Part shown: piece after piece, positions 44,697 to 53,414 of the stretch | How the letters are laid out: each line of letters starts with the position of its first letter | How positions within the stretch are numbered: position 1 is the stretch's first letter | Source: Psychroserpens jangbogonensis | GTDB lineage: Bacteria > Bacteroidota > Bacteroidia > Flavobacteriales > Flavobacteriaceae | Length of the DNA stretch: 64,000 bases | Assembly (NCBI RefSeq): GCF_000797465.1 | Contig: NZ_JSWG01000009.1 | Coordinates: forward strand, 186,001 to 250,000 | Direction: 5' to 3' | Program-made: the position numbers and the translations under genes | Notes under the pieces: model-generated | Seen by the model: only the letters and a program-made list of their open reading frames with translations | Told to the model about the DNA's origin: nothing | Databases searched by the model: none

Positions 44697-45806
44697 ATGC
44701 AAAGAAAAATAACCGTTAAGACAATTACCTTATTACTGTGTTTAGTTTCATTCGTTTCGTTTGGTAAAAACGACGATGCTGCTAAAGGAGATAAAAAAAG
44801 CGAAATAAAAGAATACATTCAACATCACTTGAAAGATTCTTATGATTTCAGTCTTTTTTCATACACTACAGATTCAGGAGAACACAAATATATTGGAGCT
44901 CCACTTCCTGTTATTCTTTGGGATAACGGTTTGAAAGTATTTTCGTCTTCAAATTTCCATCATGGTGAAACACTAGCTGAGGTTGATGGTGACTATTACA
45001 AATTATACCACAGTAAAATATACAAAACAGATGCTCAGGGAACCATTAATTATGATGAAGATCATCATCCAACAAACGTAAAGCCTTTAGATTTTTCAAT
45101 CACTAAAAGTGTTGTAATGATTATCATTACAGGTTTGCTAATGTTCTTCTTGTTTAGAGGCTTAGCAAAATCTTACGCTACTAATGGTGGAATTGCAAAA
45201 GGATTTGGTCGTTTCTTTGAGCCAATCGTTCTTTATATTAGAGATGATATTGCGATTCCTAATATTGGAGAGAAAAAATACATGAAGTACATGCCGTTTT
45301 TATTAACTGTATTTTTCTTTATTTGGTTTTTAAACATATTCGGTTTAACACCATTAGGAGTTAATGTTACAGGGAATATAGCTGTAACTGCATCTTTGGC
45401 GATATTAACTTTCTTATTAACAAACTTAACAGGAACTAGCGATTACTGGAAGCATATTTTCGATCCATTAGGAGATTCTATGCCTTGGTATGCTAAAATT
45501 CCTTTATATATTATATTGATTCCTATTGAAGTTTTAGGGATTTTTATCAAACCTTTTTCTTTATTGATACGTCTATATGCAAACATGCAAGCAGGACATA
45601 TTGTATTAATGAGTTTAATTGGTTTAATGTTTATTTTCAAAAGTTGGTTAGGAAGCCCATTATCATTTGGTTTGGCTTTCGCAATCTCACTTATTGAGAT
45701 ATTAGTAGCATTGTTACAAGCATATATTTTTACAATGTTATCCGCTTTATATTTTGGTTTTGCTGCAGAAGAGCATGATCATAGTGAAGAAGCACACTCT
45801 CATTAA
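44697..45806 (+). CDS. atpB: ATP synthase F0 subunit a
   Basis: Subunit a forms the proton half-channels of F0. The 369-residue protein has an N-terminal signal-like helix and about 100 extra residues before the first channel helix, so it is longer than the E. coli protein (271). The conserved stator Arg is in KPFSLLIRLYANMQAGHIVL near 285, and the C-terminus ends with His/Glu-rich EEHDHSEEAHSH. I chose ATG 44697; a TTG 9 nt upstream is possible. First of six collinear atp genes (B-E-F-H-A-G). Confidence 0.94.
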   Translation: MQRKITVKTITLLLCLVSFVSFGKNDDAAKGDKKSEIKEYIQHHLKDSYDFSLFSYTTDSGEHKYIGAPLPVILWDNGLKVFSSSNFHHGETLAEVDGDYYKLYHSKIYKTDAQGTINYDEDHHPTNVKPLDFSITKSVVMIIITGLLMFFLFRGLAKSYATNGGIAKGFGRFFEPIVLYIRDDIAIPNIGEKKYMKYMPFLLTVFFFIWFLNIFGLTPLGVNVTGNIAVTASLAILTFLLTNLTGTSDYWKHIFDPLGDSMPWYAKIPLYIILIPIEVLGIFIKPFSLLIRLYANMQAGHIVLMSLIGLMFIFKSWLGSPLSFGLAFAISLIEILVALLQAYIFTMLSALYFGFAAEEHDHSEEAHSH

Positions 45807-45849
45807 TTTGAGAATTAATTTGAATGTTTAATTTTTAAATATATTTATT

Positions 45850-46041
45850 ATGGAAATCCCAGTAATGGTAGGTGCAGGTTTAGTTGTAATCGGAGTTGGT
45901 ATTGGTATTGGTAAAATTGGTGGTTCTGCTATGGAAGCGATCGCTCGTCAACCAGAATCTTACGGTAAGATCCAAACAGCTATGCTTATTGCAGCAGCTT
46001 TAATTGAAGGTATTGGATTTGCTGCTTTATTTGCAGTATAA
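45850..46041 (+). CDS. atpE: ATP synthase F0 subunit c
   Basis: The 63-residue hairpin protein forms the rotor ring. It has the glycine-rich first helix VVIGVGIGIGKIGG, the polar loop ARQPE and the proton-carrying Glu53 in LIEGIGFAALF. The short length is usual for Bacteroidota. It is followed by a strong hairpin, which could protect or separate its message and help produce the many copies needed per complex. Confidence 0.96.
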   Translation: MEIPVMVGAGLVVIGVGIGIGKIGGSAMEAIARQPESYGKIQTAMLIAAALIEGIGFAALFAV

Positions 46042-46051
46042 TCAGAACCCA

Positions 46052-46088
46052 AAAGTAACCTTGTAACGGTTGGTTGCAAGGTTACTTT
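46052..46088. terminator. 12-bp hairpin between atpE and atpF
   Basis: AAAGTAACCTTG at 46052-46063 pairs exactly with CAAGGTTACTTT at 46077-46088 over a 13 nt loop. There is no T tract beyond three T bases, so it is more likely an RNA-stabilising or processing hairpin, or a partial terminator, than a full stop signal, since atpF follows in the same direction. Confidence 0.65.
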
Positions 46089-46123
46089 AATTAAGAATTA
46101 AATTGTTATAACATTTATATATT

Positions 46124-46621
46124 ATGAATTTATTAGAAGATTTTTCTATTGGTTTATTTTTCTGGCAAACACTTTTATTTGTGTTCTTATTACTTCTTTT
46201 AAAGAAGTATGCTTGGAAACCTATGTTAACTGCAGTTAACGATAGAGAAGAAGGTATTAGAAATGCACTCGATTCTGCTGAAAAAGCAAAACTTGAAATG
46301 CAAAACCTTCAAGCTGATAACCAGAAATTATTAAAAGAAGCAAGAGCTGAGCGTGAATCTATGCTTAAAGAAGCACGTGAGATCAAGAATAAAATGATTG
46401 AAGATGCTAAAGATCAAGCAAAAGAAGAAGCTAATAAATTAGTAGTTCAAGCACAAGCATCTATACAATCAGAAAAGAAAGCAGCAATTGCAGAATTAAA
46501 GTCTCAAGTTGCTAATCTTTCAATAGAGATTGCAGAAAAAGTAGTACGTGAAGAACTTTCTAACAAAGACAAGCAAATCAAATTGGTAGAGTCTATGTTA
46601 GGTGAAGCGACATTAAACTAA
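46124..46621 (+). CDS. atpF: ATP synthase F0 subunit b
   Basis: The 165-residue protein has one N-terminal membrane helix (FFWQTLLFVFLLLLLKKYAW near 12-31) and a long charged coiled coil to the end, the peripheral stalk architecture. It connects subunit a with F1 through subunit delta. Length is normal. It lies 36 nt after the atpE hairpin and 6 nt before atpH. Confidence 0.95.
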   Translation: MNLLEDFSIGLFFWQTLLFVFLLLLLKKYAWKPMLTAVNDREEGIRNALDSAEKAKLEMQNLQADNQKLLKEARAERESMLKEAREIKNKMIEDAKDQAKEEANKLVVQAQASIQSEKKAAIAELKSQVANLSIEIAEKVVREELSNKDKQIKLVESMLGEATLN

Positions 46622-46627
46622 ACGACT

Positions 46628-47164
46628 ATGTCAGGAACAAGAGCAGCAATACGTTACGCAAAAGCAGTTTTAAGCTTAGCTATAGATGAAAAGTCAGAAG
46701 AGACTGTTAATAACGATATGAAACTTATCGCTAAAACGGTATCAGAAAATGAAGATTTAGACTTGGCTTTAAAAAATGCGATTGCAAAACCAGACACCAA
46801 AAAAGAGATTTTAAACCAAATTTTTACAGGTTTAAACCCCTTAACATCAAAAATGTTTGATGTTTTAGTTGATAACAATAGAATTGATGCTGTTGCAGAA
46901 GTAGCTCGTAAATATAATGAGTTATATGAAGCTCATATTGGTAAAGAAAAAGCAACAGTAACAACTGCAGTTGCGATGACTGAAGATTTAGAAATCAAAG
47001 TGATGGCTAAAATCAAGGAGTTGACTAGCAAATCTGTTGAGTTAGAAAATATTGTTGATGAAGGCATTATTGGTGGTTTCATTTTGCGTGTTGGAGATAT
47101 TCAATACGATGCAAGTATAGCTAGTAAGCTAAACAAGTTAAAAAGAGAATTTACATTAAACTAA
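46628..47164 (+). CDS. atpH: ATP synthase F1 subunit delta
   Basis: The 178-residue protein has the RAAIRYAKAVLSLAIDE N-terminus of the delta/OSCP family, and the C-terminal VDEGIIGGFILRVGDIQYDA signature near 150-170. It links the b stalk to the alpha subunits. The 58 nt gap to atpA contains repeated TATCTAA-like words but no gene. Confidence 0.95.
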   Translation: MSGTRAAIRYAKAVLSLAIDEKSEETVNNDMKLIAKTVSENEDLDLALKNAIAKPDTKKEILNQIFTGLNPLTSKMFDVLVDNNRIDAVAEVARKYNELYEAHIGKEKATVTTAVAMTEDLEIKVMAKIKELTSKSVELENIVDEGIIGGFILRVGDIQYDASIASKLNKLKREFTLN

Positions 47165-47222
47165 AAATATGTTAGAGGAGAGGTTTATATCTCAATATCT
47201 AACGTCTAATATCTAAATAAAG

Positions 47223-48803
47223 ATGGCAGAAGTAAAACCAGCTGAAATTTCAGCAATTTTAAAACAACAACTTTCAGGTTTTGAAGCAGGCGCTTCATTA
47301 GATGAAGTAGGAACAGTATTAACTGTTGGTGATGGTATTGTACGTGCTTACGGACTTTCAAATGCACAATACGGAGAATTAGTAGAATTCGATGGTGGTT
47401 TAGAAGGTATCGTACTTAACCTTGAAGAGGATAATGTAGGTATCGTATTGTTAGGCCCTTCAGTAGCAGTTAGAGAAGGATCAACAGTAAAAAGAACCAA
47501 TAGAATAGCATCTATTAACGTAGGTGAAGGAATTGTTGGTCGTGTAGTTGATACACTAGGTACTCCAATTGATGGTAAAGGACCTATTTCTGGTGAGACT
47601 TACGAAATGCCATTAGAGCGTAAAGCTCCCGGTGTTATCTATCGTGAGCCAGTAACTGAACCATTACAAACAGGAATTAAAGCAATTGATGCTATGATCC
47701 CAGTTGGTAGAGGTCAACGTGAGTTGGTTATTGGAGATAGACAGACTGGTAAAACGGCCGTTTGTATTGACGCCATTTTAAATCAAAAAGAATTTTACGA
47801 TGCAGGTGAGCCTGTATATTGTATATATGTTGCTGTTGGTCAAAAGGCTTCAACAGTGGCTTTAATTGCTAAAACTCTAGAAGAAAAAGGAGCATTAGCA
47901 TACACAACAATAGTAGCGGCAAACGCATCAGATCCTGCAGCAATGCAAGTTTATGCGCCTTTTACAGGAGCATCTATTGGAGAATATTTTAGAGATACTG
48001 GTAGACCAGCCTTAATTGTATTTGATGATTTATCAAAGCAAGCGGTTGCATATCGTGAGGTATCATTATTATTACGTCGTCCACCAGGACGTGAGGCGTA
48101 TCCAGGTGATGTATTTTATTTACACTCTAGATTATTAGAGCGTTCTGCTAAAATAATCAACGATGATAACATTGCTAAAGAAATGAATGATTTACCAGAT
48201 AGCTTAAAGCCATTGGTAAAAGGAGGAGGTTCTTTAACAGCTTTACCAATTATCGAAACACAAGCAGGTGATGTTTCTGCATATATTCCAACAAACGTAA
48301 TTTCGATTACTGATGGACAAATTTTCTTAGATGGTGATTTGTTTAACTCTGGTGTTCGTCCAGCAATTAACGTAGGTATTTCTGTATCTCGTGTTGGTGG
48401 TAATGCACAGATCAAGTCAATGAAAAAAGTTGCAGGTACATTAAAATTAGATCAAGCTCAATACCGTGAATTAGAAGCGTTTGCGAAGTTTGGTTCAGAT
48501 TTAGATGCTGTTACTTTAAATGTAATTGAAAAAGGAAAGCGTAACGTTGAAATCTTAAAGCAAGCACAAAACGATCCATTTACAGTTGAAGATCAAGTTG
48601 CAATTATTTACGCTGGATCTAAAAACTTATTAAGAGACGTTCCTGTAGAAAAAATAAAAGAATTTCAAACAGATTATCTAGAATTCTTAAAAGCGAAGCA
48701 TTCAGATGTTTTAAGTTCTTTAAAAGCAGGTAAATTAACTGATGAAGTTATAGACACATTAACTAGTGTTGCTAAAGATTTATCAGGTAAGTATAGAGCA
48801 TAA
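47223..48803 (+). CDS. atpA: ATP synthase F1 subunit alpha
   Basis: The 526-residue subunit has the nucleotide-binding P-loop GDRQTGKTA near 172-180, the DELSEED-like region is absent as expected for alpha, and the [21 protein letters not shown] and [15 protein letters not shown] segments near 265-300 are typical. It forms the non-catalytic nucleotide-binding sites with beta. The beta gene (atpD) is not in this operon. A strong hairpin follows the stop. Confidence 0.97.
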   Translation: MAEVKPAEISAILKQQLSGFEAGASLDEVGTVLTVGDGIVRAYGLSNAQYGELVEFDGGLEGIVLNLEEDNVGIVLLGPSVAVREGSTVKRTNRIASINVGEGIVGRVVDTLGTPIDGKGPISGETYEMPLERKAPGVIYREPVTEPLQTGIKAIDAMIPVGRGQRELVIGDRQTGKTAVCIDAILNQKEFYDAGEPVYCIYVAVGQKASTVALIAKTLEEKGALAYTTIVAANASDPAAMQVYAPFTGASIGEYFRDTGRPALIVFDDLSKQAVAYREVSLLLRRPPGREAYPGDVFYLHSRLLERSAKIINDDNIAKEMNDLPDSLKPLVKGGGSLTALPIIETQAGDVSAYIPTNVISITDGQIFLDGDLFNSGVRPAINVGISVSRVGGNAQIKSMKKVAGTLKLDQAQYRELEAFAKFGSDLDAVTLNVIEKGKRNVEILKQAQNDPFTVEDQVAIIYAGSKNLLRDVPVEKIKEFQTDYLEFLKAKHSDVLSSLKAGKLTDEVIDTLTSVAKDLSGKYRA

Positions 48804-48809
48804 TTAATA

Positions 48810-48841
48810 ATCCTGCTTTCTATTTAGAAAGTAGGATATTT
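48810..48841. terminator. 12-bp hairpin between atpA and atpG
   Basis: ATCCTGCTTTCT at 48810-48821 pairs with AGAAAGTAGGAT at 48826-48837 (one G-T pair) over a four-base loop and is followed by ATTTT. It could act as a partial terminator or an RNA-processing site that sets the ratio of alpha to gamma, since three alpha but only one gamma are needed per enzyme (inference). Confidence 0.65.
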
Positions 48842-48854
48842 TCATATTTTCAAT

Positions 48855-49715
48855 ATGGCAAACTTAAAAGAAATACGTAATAGAATATCATCAGTGTCTT
48901 CAACGATGCAGATTACTAGTGCCATGAAAATGGTATCTGCTGCAAAATTGAAAAAGGCACAAGATGCTATTACAGCTATGCGACCTTATGCAGATAAGTT
49001 GACAGAACTTTTACAGAGTTTAAGTGCGACTTTAGATGCAGATTCAGGAAGCAAGTATTCAGATCAACGAGAAGTTAAAAAAGTACTTTTAGTACCTATT
49101 ACTTCTAACAGAGGTCTTGCTGGAGCTTTTAACTCTAATATTATTAAAGAGGTAACTAGATTGGCAGCAGGCAAATATGCTAATCAAGATGTTTCTTATT
49201 TAGCTATTGGAAAAAAAGGTAATGATGCGTTTAAGAAAACCAACATGGTTATCGATAATAAAAGTGAAGTTTATGATAACTTAACTTTTGATAACGTTGC
49301 TGAAATTGCTGAAATGCTAATGGAAAAATTTGTTGATGGCGAATTTGATAAAATTGAAATCGTTTACAACAAGTTCAAAAATGCAGCGACTCAAATAGTA
49401 ATGACAGAACAGTTCTTACCAATCGTTGCTTTTGAAAGTGATTCTGATGTGAATTTAGATTATATATTTGAGCCTTCAAAAGCTGAAATCGTAGAACAAT
49501 TAATTCCTAAGTCACTAAAAACACAATTATACAAAGGTATTAGAGATAGTTTTGCAAGTGAGCATGGTGCACGTATGACAGCAATGCATAAAGCGACCGA
49601 TAATGCTACTGAATTAAGAGATCAGTTGAAATTAACTTATAACAAAGCACGTCAAGCATCAATTACTAATGAGATTTTAGAAATTGTTGGTGGTGCAGAA
49701 GCATTAAATAATTAG
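48855..49715 (+). CDS. atpG: ATP synthase F1 subunit gamma
   Basis: The 286-residue rotor-shaft protein opens LKEIRNRISSVSSTMQITSAM and has the C-terminal signature RMTAMHKATDNATELRDQL followed by YNKARQASITNEI, both characteristic of gamma. It is the last gene of the cluster; a terminator follows. atpD and atpC are not here, as I recall is usual for Flavobacteriia. Confidence 0.96.
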   Translation: MANLKEIRNRISSVSSTMQITSAMKMVSAAKLKKAQDAITAMRPYADKLTELLQSLSATLDADSGSKYSDQREVKKVLLVPITSNRGLAGAFNSNIIKEVTRLAAGKYANQDVSYLAIGKKGNDAFKKTNMVIDNKSEVYDNLTFDNVAEIAEMLMEKFVDGEFDKIEIVYNKFKNAATQIVMTEQFLPIVAFESDSDVNLDYIFEPSKAEIVEQLIPKSLKTQLYKGIRDSFASEHGARMTAMHKATDNATELRDQLKLTYNKARQASITNEILEIVGGAEALNN

Positions 49716-49798
49716 GCATTTGCCAGATTGTTTATAAGAGCTGAAGCTTTGAAAACTATACTTATTTACTGATTAATTCAGTTGAATATATAAAAGCG

Positions 49799-49828
49799 AA
49801 ACCTAACTTTAACGAGTTAGGTTTTTTT
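49799..49828 (+). terminator. Rho-independent terminator after the atp operon
   Basis: AAACCTAACT at 49799-49808 pairs with AGTTAGGTTT at 49815-49824 over a 6 nt loop, and the T run extends to 49828. This is a textbook intrinsic terminator closing atpB-E-F-H-A-G. Confidence 0.88.
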
Positions 49829-49876
49829 ATGGCATTAAATTTGAAATCGTATATTTATAATTATAACATAACGCAT

Positions 49877-50383
49877 ATGAAATCGTTAAAACGTATATCA
49901 TCTTTAATAGTAATGCTCGTACTTATGGCTAGTTTTTCACAATGTTCTACGGCTCAAAAATTACAAAAGAAAGCTCCAATTGAGTTTGGACAAACTTATG
50001 CCCAAAAATGGGTTGCAGGTGTTAAAGGCGCAGGATCTGGTATTAATGTATTTATTCCTATTGAAGACAATTCAGTTTCTTTAGATAGTATGTTTTTTAG
50101 AGGTCAAAAAGTGAAACTTGAATTCATTAAAGCGAACCAAGCGTTATATGTTGGTAGATTTTCAACAGATTTTAATCAGAAACAAGATATCATATTGAGC
50201 TCTGATATGAATGAAGAGTCTAAAAACAAACTACCAAAACCTAAAGTTGATATGCCATTTGAGTTTAATGATGACGAATGCGTGATCACATATCGCAAAG
50301 GAGACCAAACGCTGTACTATAAAATTTCAAATATTAAAATTGAACAACCAGTTCATTATCCTAGTGCACCAAATGGTCAATAA
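49877..50383 (+). CDS. Exported protein of unknown function, possibly lipoprotein
   Basis: The 168-residue protein has a signal segment MKSLKRISSLIVMLVLMASF followed by SQCSTAQK; the Cys is a possible lipidation site but the preceding residues do not make a classical lipobox. The mature part is beta-rich and polar with no motif I know. I start at 49877; an in-frame ATG upstream overlaps the terminator tail. It stands alone between the atp terminator and a small palindrome. Confidence 0.75.
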   Translation: MKSLKRISSLIVMLVLMASFSQCSTAQKLQKKAPIEFGQTYAQKWVAGVKGAGSGINVFIPIEDNSVSLDSMFFRGQKVKLEFIKANQALYVGRFSTDFNQKQDIILSSDMNEESKNKLPKPKVDMPFEFNDDECVITYRKGDQTLYYKISNIKIEQPVHYPSAPNGQ

Positions 50384-50402
50384 TATATCTTTGGTAAACG
50401 TT

Positions 50403-50424
50403 TGCTAAAAACGTATTTTTAGCA
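50403..50424. terminator. Short palindromic hairpin after the exported protein gene
   Basis: GCTAAAAA, CGTA, TTTTTAGC is a perfect 8 bp stem (50404-50423), extendable by one pair on each side. It lies 20 nt after one stop codon and 17 nt before the next start. No T tract follows, so its role is uncertain. Confidence 0.4.
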
Positions 50425-50440
50425 GAACAAAACACTATCC

Positions 50441-51871
50441 TTGAGCGTACTTAAAACTTTTTTTAAAGACACAGTTATTTATGGTTTGGCTATTGTATTG
50501 CCTCGATTGATTAACTTTCTTTTAGTGCGTTTGCATACAGATGTGCTTCCTAATGAAGACTATTCTGAAAACACTGAATTTTATGTAGTTGCCGCTTTTT
50601 TTAATGTAATCCTAACGTATGGAATGGAAACATCTTTCTTTAGGTTTTTCAGTAAGAATAAAGACAAAGACGGCGTTTTGTCTACTGCAATGATAACCAT
50701 TGTTGTAAGTACTTTTATATTTGGAATACTTCTATTTCTGTTTAGAATACCTATTTCTGAAGCCTTACGAATCAATACCGATTTCTATTCGCTTCTAGTG
50801 GGAATTACACTTCTTGACACCTTGATTGTGATTCCGTTTGCCTATTTAAGAGTCACAGGAAGGCCTTTAAAGTTTGCATCAATCAAATTGATTAATGTGC
50901 TTGTTATAGTGCTTTTAAACGTGCTTCTATTGTCTACAACGCATGGTTCAGACGGATTGAGAGCTATGTTTAATGTTGAAAATAAGGTAGAGTATATATT
51001 TATCGCAAATCTTATTGCAAGCGCAGTTGTTTTAATCCTGGTATTGCCTTATTTCTTTAAGGCGAAACTAAATTTTGAACCTAAAGTTTTAAAACAACTC
51101 CTAAACTATGGTTGGCCTATTATGATTGCTGGTTTAGCTTTCGTAATTAACGAAAACTTAGACAAGTGGTTGTTGCCACAAATTGAAGGCGAGTTTATTA
51201 ATGGAGCGTATAGTGCGTGTTATAAATTGGCAGTTTTTATGACGCTTTTTATTCAAGCATTTAGAATGGGAGCAGAACCATTTTTCTTCAATCATTCCGA
51301 TAAAGAAAATGCCACACAAACCTATGCTACCATTTTAAAATATTTCACCATTGTTGGAGCTTTAGGTTTAATGATTGTTGTGATTTACATTGATTTATTA
51401 AGACCTATTTTTATTAAAAAAGAAAGTTATTTATTGGCCTTGGACATTGTTCCAATTGTATTATTAGCCAATCTTTGTTTAGGGATTTATCACAACCTTT
51501 CAATTTGGTACAAACTTACAGATCGCACGCGTTTTGGAATGTATATTTCTCTTATTGGAGCAGCAATTACCATTGCGTTTAATATCGTTTTTATTCCTGA
51601 AATTGGTTTCATGGCTTGTGCTTATGCAACACTTATAGCCTATAGTTTGATGATGTTAATTTCATATGCATTAGGTCGAAAGTATTATCCAGTGCCTTAT
51701 GATGTGAGCCGAATCGCAATTTACCTTCTAATAAGTACAGCATTAAGTTTCATAACTTATTATCATTTAGATAGAAATATTTTAGTAGGAACTGTATTTT
51801 TGTTACTCTTTGTGGCTATAGTTGCTTTTTTAGAACGAAAGGAACTAAAACTGATATTAAAAAAGAAGTAG
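50441..51871 (+). CDS. Polysaccharide/lipid II flippase-like MOP family protein
   Basis: The 476-residue polytopic protein has about 14 helices in the MOP/MATE-like order seen in oligosaccharide flippases: FFKDTVIYGLAIVLPRLINF near 8-27, GMETSFFRFFSK near 62, and LLNYGWPIMIAGLAFVINEN near 220. It could flip lipid-linked oligosaccharides or lipid II. Uses a TTG start at 50441. It begins a run of collinear genes up to 56779 (dut, nucleotidyltransferase, TPR protein, DUF4292, EnvC-like), consistent with an envelope role. Confidence 0.86.
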   Translation: MSVLKTFFKDTVIYGLAIVLPRLINFLLVRLHTDVLPNEDYSENTEFYVVAAFFNVILTYGMETSFFRFFSKNKDKDGVLSTAMITIVVSTFIFGILLFLFRIPISEALRINTDFYSLLVGITLLDTLIVIPFAYLRVTGRPLKFASIKLINVLVIVLLNVLLLSTTHGSDGLRAMFNVENKVEYIFIANLIASAVVLILVLPYFFKAKLNFEPKVLKQLLNYGWPIMIAGLAFVINENLDKWLLPQIEGEFINGAYSACYKLAVFMTLFIQAFRMGAEPFFFNHSDKENATQTYATILKYFTIVGALGLMIVVIYIDLLRPIFIKKESYLLALDIVPIVLLANLCLGIYHNLSIWYKLTDRTRFGMYISLIGAAITIAFNIVFIPEIGFMACAYATLIAYSLMMLISYALGRKYYPVPYDVSRIAIYLLISTALSFITYYHLDRNILVGTVFLLLFVAIVAFLERKELKLILKKK

Positions 51872-51893
51872 AATTTCAAATTAGAAACAAAAC

Positions 51894-52328
51894 ATGCAAA
51901 TTAAAATCATAAATAAATCCAACCACGATTTGCCTCACTACGAAACCATTGCTTCTGCAGGAATGGATTTAAGAGCTAGTCTTTCTGAATCTAGGATATT
52001 AAAGCCGTTAGAACGAAGTATTGTAGGTACAGGGTTATTTATCGAATTACCAGTTGGTATTGAAGCTCAAGTGAGACCAAGAAGCGGGTTAGCGGCTAAA
52101 AAAGGAATTACAGTTCTGAATGCTCCTGGAACTATTGATGCAGATTATAGAGGAGAAATAGGAGTGATTTTAGTGAATTTATCAAGTGAAGATTTTGTGA
52201 TTAATAATGGTGAACGCATTGCGCAGCTAGTGATTGCAAAACACGAACGCGCAGAATGGAAAGAGGTCAATGAACTTTCAGATACAGCTCGAGGAGAAGG
52301 TGGTTTTGGAAGTACAGGAGTAAAATAA
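51894..52328 (+). CDS. dut: dUTP diphosphatase
   Basis: Dut hydrolyses dUTP to dUMP. The 144-residue trimeric-type dUTPase shows all five motifs: AGMDLRA near 22-28, [11 protein letters not shown] near 63-73, [14 protein letters not shown] near 78-91, GERIAQLVI near 105-113 and the C-terminal Gly-rich [10 protein letters not shown]. Length is typical. It is 22 nt after the flippase gene. Confidence 0.97.
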   Translation: MQIKIINKSNHDLPHYETIASAGMDLRASLSESRILKPLERSIVGTGLFIELPVGIEAQVRPRSGLAAKKGITVLNAPGTIDADYRGEIGVILVNLSSEDFVINNGERIAQLVIAKHERAEWKEVNELSDTARGEGGFGSTGVK

Positions 52329-52352
52329 ATAATTATCAACGAATTTATATAG

Positions 52353-53372
52353 ATGAAAATAATAGTACCAATGGCTGGACGAGGTTCTCGTCTTAGACCA
52401 CATAGTTTAACTGTTCCAAAACCCTTAATACCAGTTGCCGGACAACCAATAGTTCACAGACTAGTAAAAGATATAGCTAAAGTTTTAAAGCAGCCTGTTG
52501 AAGAAATAGCCTTTGTTTTAGGTGATCCAGCTTGGTTTGGAGACGAGGTTGTAGATAGTTTAAAAAATCTAGCAACTAGTTTAGGAGCAAAGCCTTCTAT
52601 CTATCGTCAAGATCAACCTTTAGGAACTGGTCATGCTATTATGTGTGCTGAGCCTTCATTGTCTGGTCCAGCAGTAATTGCATATGCTGATACTTTAATT
52701 CGAGCAGAATTTGATTTAGATCCAGAAGCCGATAGTGTGATTTGGACAAAATGTGTTGCAAACCCAGAAGCTTATGGTGTTGTAAAACTTAACGATAATC
52801 AAGAAATAGTAGAACTGGTTGAAAAACCTGAAAGCTTTGTAAGTGATCAAGCTGTGATTGGAATCTACTATTTTAAAGATGTAGCTGTTTTAAAAGGAAA
52901 ACTGCAAGAGATTTTAGACGAAAACATCATGAATGGCGGTGAATACCAAATTAATGATGGTATTAAACGTATGATGGCAGACGGTAGAATCTTTAAAACT
53001 GGAACTGTTGATGAATGGATGGATTGCGGAAACAAAAGCGTAACCCTTGAAACTAATTCTAAAATGCTTGGTTTTTTAACCGCAGATGGAGAAGAACAGC
53101 TAATAGCGGATTCTGTAACTAAAACCAATTCTACTATTATAGAACCTTGTTGTATTGGAGAAAATGTTGTCTTGAACAATGCAACGGTAGGTCCCAACGT
53201 TAGTATAGGAAATAATTGTACTATTGATAATTCAACAGTTAAAAATAGCTTAATACAAACGCATACAACTATTAAAAACGCTAACTTGGACAATGCTATG
53301 ATTGGTAATCACGTTAGTTATGATGGTAATTATACGAGTATTAGCATTGGTGATTATTCAATTTTGGAATAA
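52353..53372 (+). CDS. Sugar-phosphate nucleotidyltransferase with left-handed beta-helix
   Basis: The 339-residue protein has the nucleotidyltransferase signature MAGRGSRLRP at 7-16 and Lys23 in VPKPLIPV, GTGHAIMCAE near 91, metal-binding Asp in YADTL near 112 and NDGIKRMMADG near 208; after about residue 255 hexapeptide-like repeats (CIGENVVLNNATVGPNVSIG) form an LbH. It makes an NDP-sugar from a sugar-1-phosphate; glucose-, GlcNAc- or mannose-1-phosphate cannot be told apart by eye. Confidence 0.88.
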   Translation: MKIIVPMAGRGSRLRPHSLTVPKPLIPVAGQPIVHRLVKDIAKVLKQPVEEIAFVLGDPAWFGDEVVDSLKNLATSLGAKPSIYRQDQPLGTGHAIMCAEPSLSGPAVIAYADTLIRAEFDLDPEADSVIWTKCVANPEAYGVVKLNDNQEIVELVEKPESFVSDQAVIGIYYFKDVAVLKGKLQEILDENIMNGGEYQINDGIKRMMADGRIFKTGTVDEWMDCGNKSVTLETNSKMLGFLTADGEEQLIADSVTKTNSTIIEPCCIGENVVLNNATVGPNVSIGNNCTIDNSTVKNSLIQTHTTIKNANLDNAMIGNHVSYDGNYTSISIGDYSILE

Positions 53373-53414
53373 TTATTGAATCTATCATTCATAGCATCGC
53401 AAAGCACCTACTAT

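Noticed and set aside
47165-47222. Possible regulatory repeat of TATCTAA-like words between atpH and atpA
   Set aside because: The repeats are short, AT-rich and imperfect, with no stable hairpin or known motif.
52868-53293. 141-codon open frame on the minus strand
   Set aside because: It is antisense to the LbH part of the nucleotidyltransferase and has no start context; shadow of the repeat-rich hexapeptide coding.
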